Positions 1-7,821 of a DNA stretch of 59,278 bases are shown piece by piece (the stretch's first letter is position 1; every line of letters begins with the position of its first letter). The stretch covers positions 1 through 59,278 of the forward strand of contig JAQBPV010000003.1 of NCBI GenBank assembly GCA_028287345.1. Reading direction: 5' to 3'. Source of the DNA: Gemmatimonadota bacterium (GTDB taxonomy: Bacteria; Gemmatimonadota; Gemmatimonadetes; Gemmatimonadales; Gemmatimonadaceae). The position numbers were made by a program, and so were the translations under genes. The notes beneath the pieces were generated by a model. It had not been told where the DNA came from, ran no database searches, and saw only the letters and a program-made list of their open reading frames with translations.

Positions 1-329
1 AGAATCGCACCGACGAATTCCTGTCGTCGATGGCACGCAACATGGGCTCGCGTGAAGGCGACGTCGTGTGCTTCGGCCACACGCACAAACCCTGGCATCG
101 CGTCGTGGAGGGTATTCACTTCGTGAACACCGGAAGCGTGGGACGTCCCAAGGATGGTGATCCGCGCGTGGGGTACGTCCTGCTCGACGTCAGCGACGAG
201 GGCATCGACATCGAGTTCGTCCGCGTCGTGTACGACCTCGAGGCAGCGGCGCGCGCGATTCTCGCGAGCACGCTCCCCCATGAGTTCGCAGAATATCTGC
301 GGACTGGTGGATCGCCACAGCCGGTGTGA
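1..329 (+). CDS. Metallophosphoesterase, YfcE/MJ0936-like (5' partial)
   Basis: The reading frame is open from the first bases of the window to a TGA at 327-329, so the gene starts upstream. The visible part carries the C-terminal signature of calcineurin-like phosphoesterases: a GHTHKPW metal-ligand motif, then NTGSVGRPKDGDPRVGY, the loop typical of the YfcE/MJ0936 group. That group holds two metal ions and hydrolyses phosphodiesters in the cytoplasm. The N-terminal D-x-H and GNxD ligands lie outside the window and cannot be checked. The last 30 or so residues form a short helical tail. The substrate cannot be told from this fragment. Confidence 0.85.
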   Translation, partial: NRTDEFLSSMARNMGSREGDVVCFGHTHKPWHRVVEGIHFVNTGSVGRPKDGDPRVGYVLLDVSDEGIDIEFVRVVYDLEAAARAILASTLPHEFAEYLRTGGSPQPV

Positions 330-429
330 GCCGTAACCACTGTTGTCCTGGTGTTCTCCGTTGACTCCGTTCAATCAGTTTGACGGAGACGGCGCAGCCA
401 CGCTGTGCTCACTGATTAGATTTGGCCTT

Positions 430-786
430 GTGATTCGCCGCCTGCTTTCTGTGGTCTCCGGCCTTGCCATGCTCCACCTCACGCTGGTGGGGCAGTTGCC
501 GTGCGCGCCGGACAACTCGGCCGCGCCAGCGCATGCCATGGGCTCCATGGACATGAGCGCTATGCCCACCGACGCGAGTCACGCCGCCGCCGGCAATCAG
601 TCGCCCGCCCAGCAGGCGCCGCAGCGATGCTGTGAGGCAATGTCCGGCTGCACCGTGAGCATCGCCGCCGCGTCCGCCACGCGCATCGTCGCATATGTCC
701 ACGCATCGCGCGACATGCCGATCGCCGATCGCGTCGCGCTGCAGTCGTTCCAGACCGCACCAGAGCCGCCGCCTCCGAAGGCGTAG
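430..786 (+). CDS. Small secreted protein with Met/His-rich and Cys-rich segments
   Basis: I do not recognise a named family. The frame is open from a TTG at 343, but a GTG at 430 gives a clean start, with two Arg followed by a hydrophobic stretch that looks like a signal peptide ending near the first Cys. The mature part has a Met/His-rich run (MGSMDMSAMPTDASH) and a CCEAMSGC cluster, and ends in a Pro-rich tail (PEPPPPKA). Met/His/Cys composition of this kind is common in periplasmic copper-handling proteins, so a metal role is possible but is inference only. It lies 111 bp upstream of the outer-membrane protein gene on the same strand and is probably cotranscribed with it. The start codon is uncertain because no clear ribosome site precedes it. 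Confidence 0.6.
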   Translation: MIRRLLSVVSGLAMLHLTLVGQLPCAPDNSAAPAHAMGSMDMSAMPTDASHAAAGNQSPAQQAPQRCCEAMSGCTVSIAAASATRIVAYVHASRDMPIADRVALQSFQTAPEPPPPKA

Positions 787-897
787 CTCCGACCACCCAC
801 AATTGGTGTTCGCGATCCGTTCCTGCGCACCCGCAGGAACGCGACCGGCGCGCGCATGTGTGCGCGATGCCGAGGCTTCTTCCTTCGAAACAGATCA

Positions 898-2223
898 ATG
901 ACGTTGACGACTTGGCATCGTCGCGATTGCCGGCGCATGGCGCTGACGCTCGCGATGACGATGCTTGCCGCACTCGGCCCAGCGCGACTCGCCGCGCAGC
1001 ACGCCGGCATGATGATGATGGTCACCCCCGATCCACTTGGCGTGACGATGGATCGCATGGGTTCAGGCACGACCTGGGTCCCCGATGCCGCGCCGATTCC
1101 ATCGATCCACTTTGCCGCGCCCGGCAACTGGGACGTGACAGGACACGGTTTCGCGTTCCTCTACTACGACAAGCAGGGCGGTGCTCGTGGCGACGAGCAG
1201 GTTGGATCGCTCAACTGGATGATGCTCATGGCGAGTCACTCGCTCGCCGGCGGCCGCTTCCAGGCGCGAACGATGTTGAGCCTCGACGCGCTGACGGCGA
1301 CATCGCGGGGCTACCCATTGCTGCTGCAGTCGGGCGAGGCGTACGACGGCGCACCGCTGCACGATCGGCAGCATCCGCACGATCTCTTCATGGAGCTCAG
1401 CGCACTCTACGAAGTTCCAGTGACGAAGACTGTCGGCGTGATGCTGTACGCCGCGCCATCTGGTGAGCCGGCGCTCGGGCCCGTGGCGTTCATGCATCGA
1501 CCGTCGGCGATGGATAACCCGACTGCGCCGATCAGTCATCACTGGCAGGACGCCACGCACATCACGTTCGGGGTGTTGAGCGCGGGCATCTTCACGCACT
1601 CCTTCAAGCTCGAGGGCTCGGTCTTCAACTCACGTGAGCCGGACCAGCACCGGTTCGACTTCGACCCGATACGGCTGGATTCGTACTCCGGCCGTGTCAC
1701 CTGGAATCCGTCGGAGCAGTGGAGCCTCACCGGTGGATACGGCTTCCTGAAGACCCCGGAAGCGCTGAACCCGACGGAATCGATGCATCGCGTCACGGCG
1801 TCCGTTCTGCACGGCGCGGCACTCGGCGCTGATGGTCAGTGGTCGACGTCGCTGATCTATGGCGCGAATTCGCATCCGGGCCACGATGTTTCGCACAGCG
1901 TGCTCCTCGAATCCGAGGCGGTGTTCAATGCGCGCGACCTGCTGTTCACTCGAGCCGAAGTGGTTCAGAAGTCGCCGGAGGAGCTCGTCCTGTCCACACC
2001 TACGGCCAGCGATCACTTCACCGTCGGCGCCGCGTCGCTCGGCTACATTCGAGAGGTCGTCCGCTTCGGGTCGGGGACACTCGGCATCGGCGCGATGGGG
2101 ACGGTGAATGTCGTGCCGTCGACCCTATCGTCCACCTACGGATCTCGGACGCCGCTCGGCGCGATGGTCTTCGTGCGCGTTCGGCCGTTCGTCAATGGAA
2201 TGAAAATGATGGGGTCGATGTAG
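898..2223 (+). CDS. Outer-membrane beta-barrel protein, uncharacterised
   Basis: About 441 residues from ATG 898; ATG 937 is an alternative that gives a shorter signal peptide. The N-terminus has an Arg-containing n-region, a hydrophobic core and a cleavage region ending LAAQ. After it comes a short Met-rich run (HAGMMMMV). The rest alternates polar and hydrophobic residues in the manner of amphipathic beta strands and ends with a strand of aromatic and hydrophobic residues, as expected for an outer-membrane barrel. A conserved-looking motif HDRQHPHDLFMEL sits near residue 160. It follows the small Met/His/Cys protein, so the pair could act together in metal handling; this is a guess from composition. 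I cannot assign a transported substrate. Confidence 0.7.
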   Translation: MTLTTWHRRDCRRMALTLAMTMLAALGPARLAAQHAGMMMMVTPDPLGVTMDRMGSGTTWVPDAAPIPSIHFAAPGNWDVTGHGFAFLYYDKQGGARGDEQVGSLNWMMLMASHSLAGGRFQARTMLSLDALTATSRGYPLLLQSGEAYDGAPLHDRQHPHDLFMELSALYEVPVTKTVGVMLYAAPSGEPALGPVAFMHRPSAMDNPTAPISHHWQDATHITFGVLSAGIFTHSFKLEGSVFNSREPDQHRFDFDPIRLDSYSGRVTWNPSEQWSLTGGYGFLKTPEALNPTESMHRVTASVLHGAALGADGQWSTSLIYGANSHPGHDVSHSVLLESEAVFNARDLLFTRAEVVQKSPEELVLSTPTASDHFTVGAASLGYIREVVRFGSGTLGIGAMGTVNVVPSTLSSTYGSRTPLGAMVFVRVRPFVNGMKMMGSM

Positions 2224-2258
2224 GAGACCTTGAAGGATCTCTTTCGGCGACCTCCATA

Positions 2259-2382
2259 ACTTGAATCATGTGAATTTGTTGGAATTTGCTCCCGGTTTCT
2301 TCTGGCAGCATCGTTCTGACTGGGCGAGATCCTCCATGCATTTGCAGAGATGAAATTCTCTCGCAATTCACATGATTCAAGT
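2259..2382. repeat. Left palindrome of the element (18-bp perfect arms)
   Basis: Arms 2259-2276 and 2365-2382 are exact reverse complements, separated by 88 bp. The arm contains the internal direct repeat TGAAT-CATG-TGAAT. Sequence flanking each arm differs, so the outer arm matches the outer arm of the right palindrome and the inner arm matches the inner arm. Confidence 0.85.
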
Positions 2383-2467
2383 CGGTCAGTTGCTATTTGT
2401 GATCCGAAGGCACCGTTCTCGCTCCAGATGCCGACAAAAGCTGCCGATTCCTCAAACGTAGAAACCA

Positions 2468-2776
2468 ATGGGCCATAGGGACGATCGCCACAAACACGCA
2501 GCACAGCGCAAGAGAGACGAGCGTGCCACGACTCTCGGCTTACCGAAGAACAAGGACCGCGAGCCGCGCATGCCGCTCGCTGGCTACGAGTCGCTGTATG
2601 AGATCACAAAATCCGGCCGAGTGTTTTCGTTGAAGACGAAGAAGTTCCTCGCCGAAGGTTACCAACGCAGCCCGTCCATTCGCTTTACGGTGAATGGGGC
2701 AGTGGTGAGCCTGTCGAAGGACAAGGCGGTCGCCGACAGCTGGTCCGCTGAAAAAACTTCTTCCCCGATGGGTTGA
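2468..2776 (+). CDS. NUMOD4-domain protein, probably truncated by an in-frame stop
   Basis: 102 codons from ATG 2468 to TGA 2774-2776. Residues about 34-92 match the NUMOD4 pattern found beside HNH homing-endonuclease domains: a PLAGYESLYEITKSGRVFS core, a lysine-rich KTKKFLAEGY strand and a closing SLSKDKAVADSW segment. NUMOD4 is thought to help recognise DNA. No HNH catalytic His-Asn-His set is present. The N-terminal 30 residues are strongly basic. The same frame continues past the TGA with protein-like sequence to a second stop at 2939-2941, so the gene is probably a decayed longer ORF. It is the only gene inside the inverted-repeat element. The alternative is a genuinely short protein. 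Confidence 0.65.
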   Translation: MGHRDDRHKHAAQRKRDERATTLGLPKNKDREPRMPLAGYESLYEITKSGRVFSLKTKKFLAEGYQRSPSIRFTVNGAVVSLSKDKAVADSWSAEKTSSPMG

Positions 2777-2941
2777 CAGCTCTCCCAGCAGACCATCGGC
2801 GGCGCGATTGCATACGAGATGGCGCGCTCCGAGCTGGCGTACTGTTTCGGGGAGGACCTCGTTGCTGAACTGGACGCAATGGGTTCTGCGGCCACACCAA
2901 AAAAACAGCAACTGCCTGACTTGAATCATGTGAATTCTTGA
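2777..2941 (+). pseudogene. In-frame continuation of the NUMOD4 gene after a TGA
   Basis: Directly after the TGA at 2774-2776 the same frame stays open for 54 codons and reads as plausible protein: QLSQQTIGGAIAYEMARSE, a helical acidic stretch, then PKKQQLPDLNHVNS and a TGA at 2939-2941. A TGG-to-TGA change would explain the break. The last codons (DLNHVNS) are encoded by the inner inverted-repeat arm itself, so the original gene ended inside the repeat. This is a reading of the sequence; no homologue was compared. Confidence 0.5.
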
Positions 2942-3067
2942 GAATTACATCACGGTAGTGGAAGCGGTGGTGCGCCAAATCCTTTTTTTGTTTGTTGCGG
3001 CCGCCGGCAGCCGCAGCGCCACTCTCCTGATGATGGAGCAATTCCAAGAAATTCACATGATTCAAGT
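2919..3067. repeat. Right palindrome of the element (18-bp perfect arms)
   Basis: Arms 2919-2936 and 3050-3067 carry the same 18-mer as the left palindrome in opposite orientations, separated by 113 bp. The spacer has a T-rich run at 2982-2989 and a G/C-rich part and does not resemble the left spacer beyond about 30 bp from each arm. Confidence 0.85.
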
Positions 3068-3326
3068 CATGGAAGTCGCCGGTTGGGAGCCATTCGCGCC
3101 GTTTACTCTACTTCGGCGCGTCTGGGCTGTTGCCACGGCGCCACCGAGATCCGTAGCTCAATCATCAGAGCGCGGTGGCCACCCGGTTGTCATCCGCGCC
3201 CATCCGTGTCGGCAGTTGATCCTCCCAAGGTTCACCACCACAAGCGCGCGGCATATGGCATATACTTTCGGGTGATTGGCGGATCCTGGCCCGCCAGTAG
3301 ATTTATTGGCTCAGCCCGGAGGATGG

Positions 3327-5006
3327 ATGACTGCCACGACCCAAGTCCCACTGCTGAGCCTCTCGGCGCAAGGCGAGAAGCTGTTTCCTTCGCTGACCGA
3401 CGCGCAGATCGAGCGAATCGCAGCCCACGGCCGCGTCAGGAGGGTCGAGGAGAACGAGATTCTCGTCGAAGCCGGCGCGTCCAACGTGCCGATGTTCGTC
3501 GTGAAGAGCGGGACGATCGAGATCATCCGCGTGGCCGATCTCGGGGAAACGCTGCTCGCCCTCTATCATGCCGGCCAGTTCACCGGCGAGATCAACACGC
3601 TCTCCGGTCGCCGAGCGCTCGTTCGCATTCGCGGCGGCGAACCCGGCGAGGTCATCGAGGTCAATCGCGAGAACCTCCTCGGACTCGTCTCGAGCGATGG
3701 CGAGTTGAGCGAGATCCTCATGCGCGCCTTCATCCTGCGCCGATTGGAGATGAATGCGCAGGGCTACGGCGACGTGGTGGTGATCGGGTCGACGCACTGC
3801 TCCGGCACCCTGCGCGTCCGCGAGTTCCTCACGCGCAATGGCCATCCCTATGCCTCGCTCGACCTCGATCGCGACGAGGGCGTGCAGGACCTGCTCGATC
3901 ACTTCCACGTCGGCGAAGGCGACGTGCCAGTGGTCATCTGGCGCGGCGAGATCGTCCTTCGCAACCCGAGCAATCGCGAGATCGCGAGCTGTCTCGGCTT
4001 CAACGACTCGATCGACGAGTCGAAGCTGCGTCACTGCGTCATCGTCGGCGCGGGTCCGTCGGGGCTCGCTGCCGCCGTGTACGCAGCGTCGGAGGGCTTG
4101 GACGTTCTCGTCGTCGAAGCGAACGCACCGGGTGGGCAGGCCGGCTCCAGCTCGCGCATCGAGAACTACCTCGGCTTTCCGATGGGTATCACGGGGCAGG
4201 AGCTCGCTGGCCGCGCATACTCGCAGACGCAGAAGTTCGGCGCTGATCTCCTGATCGCCAAGAACGCCACGAAGCTGTCGTGCGCACGAACGCCCTACGC
4301 GGTGGAGATCGACGACGAGACGAAGATCGCCACGCGCACCGTCATCATTGCCACAGGCGCCGAATATCGAAAGCTCGCGCTGCCGAATATGTCGCGGTTC
4401 GAGGGTGCGGGCATCTACTACGGCGCGACATTCATGGAAGCGCAACTCTGCAAGGACGAAGAGGTGATCGTCGTCGGCGGCGGCAACTCGGCGGGGCAGG
4501 CTGCGGTGTTTCTGGCCCAGACGTCGAAGCACGTCCACGTGCTCATTCGATCGGAGGGGCTCAGGGAGACGATGTCGCGTTATCTCATCAGCCGTATCGA
4601 AGGCTCGAAATCGATCACGCTGCACACGCATACCGAGCTCACGGCCATGGAAGGCGACTACCATCTGAAGCGCGTGCGCTGGAAGAATGGTAAACAGGGC
4701 GAAGAGAAGAGCTTGCCCATTCGTCACGTGTTCGTGATGGCGGGCGCCGCGCCCAGCACGAAGTGGCTCGCCGGCTGCGTGGCGTTGGATGCGAAGGGCT
4801 TCATCAAGACCGGCCCCGATCTCTCGCCAGACGACCTGAGTGCCGCGAAGTGGCCGCTCGCCCGGCGGCCGCATCTCCTCGAGACGAGCCTGCCGGGCGT
4901 ATTCGCGGTGGGTGACGTACGGGCCAACAACGTCAAGCGCTGCGCGTCGGCCGTGGGCGAAGGCGCGATTGCCGTGTCGTTCGTGCATCAGGTGCTGCAC
5001 GAATAG
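3327..5006 (+). CDS. cNMP-binding / thioredoxin-like / thioredoxin-reductase-like fusion flavoprotein
   Basis: 559 residues from ATG 3327, chosen because GGAGG lies 4 bp upstream. Residues about 15-130 form a cyclic-nucleotide-binding beta roll (FTGEINTLSGRRALVRIRGG fits the phosphate cassette). About 150-225 is a glutaredoxin-like fold with THCSGT and a DVPVV cis-Pro region. About 232-555 is a pyridine-nucleotide-disulfide flavoprotein: VIVGAGPSGLAAA binds FAD, VIVVGGGNSAGQAA binds NAD(P)H, and GVFAVGDVR closes the FAD site. The redox CxxC of true thioredoxin reductase is replaced by GATF (YYGATFMEAQ), so it probably does not reduce thioredoxin directly. It converges with the M56 gene, 8 bp away. 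A TATACT at 3261-3266 may be the -10 of its promoter. Confidence 0.88.
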   Translation: MTATTQVPLLSLSAQGEKLFPSLTDAQIERIAAHGRVRRVEENEILVEAGASNVPMFVVKSGTIEIIRVADLGETLLALYHAGQFTGEINTLSGRRALVRIRGGEPGEVIEVNRENLLGLVSSDGELSEILMRAFILRRLEMNAQGYGDVVVIGSTHCSGTLRVREFLTRNGHPYASLDLDRDEGVQDLLDHFHVGEGDVPVVIWRGEIVLRNPSNREIASCLGFNDSIDESKLRHCVIVGAGPSGLAAAVYAASEGLDVLVVEANAPGGQAGSSSRIENYLGFPMGITGQELAGRAYSQTQKFGADLLIAKNATKLSCARTPYAVEIDDETKIATRTVIIATGAEYRKLALPNMSRFEGAGIYYGATFMEAQLCKDEEVIVVGGGNSAGQAAVFLAQTSKHVHVLIRSEGLRETMSRYLISRIEGSKSITLHTHTELTAMEGDYHLKRVRWKNGKQGEEKSLPIRHVFVMAGAAPSTKWLAGCVALDAKGFIKTGPDLSPDDLSAAKWPLARRPHLLETSLPGVFAVGDVRANNVKRCASAVGEGAIAVSFVHQVLHE

Positions 5007-5014
5007 GCACTACC

Positions 5015-7351
5015 TCAAGGTGCTCGCTTCACGATCACGTTGCCGTTCACGGCGCGCACCGTGATCACCCCTTCGCCGCTGCCGAGCACGAGCCGCGACC
5101 GCACGTAACGACGCGGCGTGCCCTGGCTCGCATCCCAGTCGGGTGACTCCGTTACGCTGACCGGCCAATCGCTCTCGATCTTCGTCTTGCCGTTGAAGTT
5201 GTTCGTGTACGCCGTCTCGAGAATGACCGTCGCCGAAATGTCACTCGGCAGCACGAGCTCGATCTGTCCGTGGCCGGTCGTGAGCTCCCCCGAGTGGGCA
5301 CCAGCGCCATCGAACGCAACGCTGATGTCCCCGGCGCCGGTCGACGCGACGACCGAACCTGATGAGGGGCCGATGTCGATTTGACCACCACCCGTGTTCG
5401 CGTAGACGTCGCCTCCCGACCGCGCGATGCGAATGGTGCCGCCGCCCGTGGAAACACGTGCACCATTGGGCGCTTCACTGAGAACGATGTCGCCGCCGGA
5501 GCGACGCTGTTGAACACCGCTCCTGGCGAAACCGCTGAGCGAAGCGCCGTCGTTGGCGGTGTAGGTCGTCACGCTCGACGACGAAGATGCGATAGCGCGA
5601 CCGCTGGCAGCGCTGCTACCGCGCCCGATGCTTCTCCCATCGGGGCCCTCTCTCCCGTTGATGATGACGTCGCCGCTGCCCGAGCTGCCGACGAGACCAC
5701 CAGTCACGTTCGAGATGCGCACCGCACCGCCACCAGTGGACACCGAGCCGCGAAGGTCCGAGTCGGACACGCGCACGTCGCCGCCACCGGTGCCAAGGCG
5801 CACGTCGCCGCTCGCGCGCTGGATGTCGATGCTGCCGCCGCCAGTCGAACCGCGGAACGTGCCCTCGACGTTGGCGATCGTGATCGAACCGCCAGCCGAC
5901 TTCACGCGGACGTTGAACTGCCGAGGAACGTTGATCTCGAAGCGATGACTGAAGCTCTCGTCGCCTGAGCGTCCAACGAATCTCGTCTGCAACCGCGCGC
6001 CGCCATCTTCGGCCTCGAGACTGATCTGCGTGCCGCGCCACCCGCGCCCCGCGAGCGTGCCGCGCACAAGTACGCGTGGCTCGTCCCATCCGGAGATGGT
6101 GACCGCGCCGCCGGTCGGGTTGAGATCGAGAATGAGGGTCTCACCGCTGCGGACGTCCACCGATTTCTCGAAGGTGGTATCCGCGCGCCGGGCGACAGCT
6201 GCCGCTGACATCGATGACAGCGTCGGCGCGACGAACGCGCCCGCTGATGCCGATACGGCGGTTGCGATTGCTGCTCGCGTCGTCGTGGCTGGCGTCGTTG
6301 CGCGGGGAACCGCGCGAAAGCCCGACACTGCGAGCACGATCAACGCGGAGAACGAAACGGCGAGCAGGCGTGACCGTCGCGTCAACGCGATGCGGCGCCG
6401 ATTGTCGAGAATGGCGACCAATCGTCCCTCCAGCTGCGACGGACGCGCCATGGCGACGGAGAGGAAGCCAGGTCCGCCGAGCGAGCGGGTCGAACGCGCG
6501 ACCTCGAGGAGATGCGCGGCGTAGTCGGCGGCCGGTGTCCCCGACGACAACACGCGATCATCGCACGCACGCTCGCACTCGGCACGCAGGCGTCGCGCGG
6601 CAATCCAGACGAGTGGATGGAACCAGTACACGCCACACGCCACGCTGGCGACGAGCTGCGCCGCCGCATCCTTGCGAGCGATGTGCGCGAGCTCATGCCG
6701 CAGCACGACACGACGATGCTCCGCGGGCCAGTCGAGCGCGTCCTCCGGCAGGAGGATCACCGCGGGACGCGCGCCCCACGTGAGTGGCGTACTTGCCACT
6801 GGGCTAACGAGCAGCGCGACGTCCTCAGCGACATGTGCGCGGACGCGTTCGTCCTGGAGCAGCGTTGACCATTCAGCGATCTCGAGCGGCCACGCACGCT
6901 GCGTGATGCGATGCAGGCGCAGGTAGCCCATGGCGAGCATCAGCATCGCGACGATCGAACCTGCGATCCAGATGAGGAGAAGGGTCGTCGCCGGGTGGGT
7001 GCGCGCGCGCACTGACAGCGAGCCCGCACGCGCCCATTGCCGCGACGAGCCGACAATTGCTGGCGACGGCACGTCCGCAGCCAGCGCGGGCGACATCATG
7101 TCCGCAGCCAGAGCGGGCGTCGCTGCAGCGACTGATTGCGCACGCGACGGGAGCAGTGGCGCTTCCCACCGCGGCAGCAGGACAAGGGCGAACGGCAGGG
7201 CAAGCGCACTCGCGAGCGTCGAGAACAGCAGCAGGTGGCGCAGCTCTGGTGCCGTGGAACGAATGCGCGACGCGACGAGCAAACCCAGCACCAGCAACAG
7301 CGTGACCTTGGCCAGCATGGCCACCACAGGAGACGTCATGAGCGAGCTCAC
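5015..7351 (-). CDS. BlaR1/MecR1-type M56 peptidase fused to a DUF4097-like beta-helix domain
   Basis: 778 residues. The N-terminal 330 residues are the membrane part of a BlaR1-type receptor: hydrophobic segments near residues 8-28, 38-60, 123-143 and 330-350, and a cytoplasmic zinc protease with HELAHIARKD and the downstream ligand helix ERACDDRV. In BlaR1 this protease inactivates the BlaI repressor. Instead of a penicillin-binding sensor, the C-terminal 400 residues carry repeated GGGSI/GGGDV/GGGAV motifs typical of DUF4097 putative adhesin beta-helices, interrupted by a Ser-rich insert. The start overlaps the BlaI stop by 4 bp (ATGA), so the pair is translationally coupled. The sensed signal is unknown; an envelope signal is inferred. 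Confidence 0.88.
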   Translation of the reverse strand: MSSLMTSPVVAMLAKVTLLLVLGLLVASRIRSTAPELRHLLLFSTLASALALPFALVLLPRWEAPLLPSRAQSVAAATPALAADMMSPALAADVPSPAIVGSSRQWARAGSLSVRARTHPATTLLLIWIAGSIVAMLMLAMGYLRLHRITQRAWPLEIAEWSTLLQDERVRAHVAEDVALLVSPVASTPLTWGARPAVILLPEDALDWPAEHRRVVLRHELAHIARKDAAAQLVASVACGVYWFHPLVWIAARRLRAECERACDDRVLSSGTPAADYAAHLLEVARSTRSLGGPGFLSVAMARPSQLEGRLVAILDNRRRIALTRRSRLLAVSFSALIVLAVSGFRAVPRATTPATTTRAAIATAVSASAGAFVAPTLSSMSAAAVARRADTTFEKSVDVRSGETLILDLNPTGGAVTISGWDEPRVLVRGTLAGRGWRGTQISLEAEDGGARLQTRFVGRSGDESFSHRFEINVPRQFNVRVKSAGGSITIANVEGTFRGSTGGGSIDIQRASGDVRLGTGGGDVRVSDSDLRGSVSTGGGAVRISNVTGGLVGSSGSGDVIINGREGPDGRSIGRGSSAASGRAIASSSSSVTTYTANDGASLSGFARSGVQQRRSGGDIVLSEAPNGARVSTGGGTIRIARSGGDVYANTGGGQIDIGPSSGSVVASTGAGDISVAFDGAGAHSGELTTGHGQIELVLPSDISATVILETAYTNNFNGKTKIESDWPVSVTESPDWDASQGTPRRYVRSRLVLGSGEGVITVRAVNGNVIVKRAP

Positions 7352-7743
7352 TTTGCACCTCCCTTCGCGCGCGCGTTGTCGATCAGGAGTTGAAGGGCGT
7401 CGAGATCCGTGTCGGAAAGATCCTTCTCATAGACACCCACCATGGCAGCAACGGCCGAGCTGGCGGAGTCGTCGAAGAAGGTCTTCACGAGATGCCTGAG
7501 CGCCGACTTGCTGACGCGATCCGGATCCGCGGTGGGGAAGTAGACGTAGCGCGGACCGTCCTGCTCGTGGCGGAGATAGCCCTTGCTCTCGAGCAGCCGC
7601 AGCATGCCACGAATGGAGGTGTACGTCGGCGCGTCCGGAACGTCGGCCAGCACCTCCGCCGCATTCGCTCGACCGCGTTTGTAGATGATCTCCATGATCT
7701 GGCGTTCCCGCCGTCCGAGCTGATCGAGCGCTCTGCCTTTCAT
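7348..7743 (-). CDS. BlaI/MecI/CopY-family transcriptional repressor
   Basis: 131 residues, the family length. The N-terminal winged helix is clear: LGRRERQIMEIIYKRG, then TYTSIRGMLRLLESKGYL (recognition helix and wing) and YVYFPTADPD leading to the dimerisation helices. BlaI proteins bind dyads as dimers and are removed when the coupled M56 protease acts. A strong ribosome site (GGGAGGAAGGG) precedes ATG 7743. The promoter upstream is covered by two identical dyads, so autorepression of this operon is likely. Its stop overlaps the M56 start. Confidence 0.92.
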   Translation of the reverse strand: MKGRALDQLGRRERQIMEIIYKRGRANAAEVLADVPDAPTYTSIRGMLRLLESKGYLRHEQDGPRYVYFPTADPDRVSKSALRHLVKTFFDDSASSAVAAMVGVYEKDLSDTDLDALQLLIDNARAKGGAK

Positions 7744-7776
7744 GTCCCTTCCTCCCGATGCGATGGCCGCATCGAG

Positions 7777-7815
7777 AGTATGTCAGTGTAGTGACACTAT
7801 GTCAATAGGATGACA
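7777..7815 (-). promoter_or_regulatory. blaI-M56 promoter with two tandem TGTCA-N6-TGACA operators
   Basis: On the minus strand, TTGACA (7800-7805) and CATACT (7777-7782) are separated by exactly 17 bp, a near-consensus sigma-70 promoter. Two dyads of the form TGTCA-N6-TGACA lie at 7781-7796 and 7800-7815, offset by 19 bp, nearly two helical turns. The first covers the spacer and touches the -10; the second contains the -35. Binding by the BlaI protein would block RNA polymerase. The motif was found by eye; BlaI binding is inferred from the family. Confidence 0.8.
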
Positions 7816-7821
7816 TCAAAC

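Larger units (their letters stand above)
2245..3081. mobile_element. Inverted-repeat element with palindromic ends enclosing a NUMOD4-domain gene
   Basis: The outer ends are 47-48 bp imperfect inverted repeats (2245-2292 and 3035-3081; three mismatches and one single-base gap by eye). Just inside, a second inverted pair lies around 2349-2400 and 2897-2955. All four arms share the same 18-mer (left-hand form ACTTGAATCATGTGAATT), at 2259-2276, 2365-2382, 2919-2936 and 3050-3067. Each end can therefore fold into its own hairpin, and the two ends are inverted copies of each other. The cargo is one NUMOD4-domain ORF. There is no transposase, no obvious target duplication and no integron attC core motif. 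It sits between the outer-membrane protein gene and the next gene without interrupting either. MITE-like or REPIN-like nature is inference. Confidence 0.6.

Noticed and set aside
2245-3081. Integron gene cassette with attC site
   Set aside because: The palindromic ends tempted me, but the GTTRRRY/RYYYAAC core sites are not present; the nearest (GTTGGGA at the right edge) fails at the last base.
3303-5000. Long minus-strand open frame opposite the flavoprotein gene
   Set aside because: It is a high-GC shadow: composition is Arg/Asp/His-rich with no domain, while the plus strand holds three clear domains.
5015-7743. Beta-lactam resistance locus
   Set aside because: The BlaI/BlaR1-type pair lacks a penicillin-binding sensor and no beta-lactamase gene is near.
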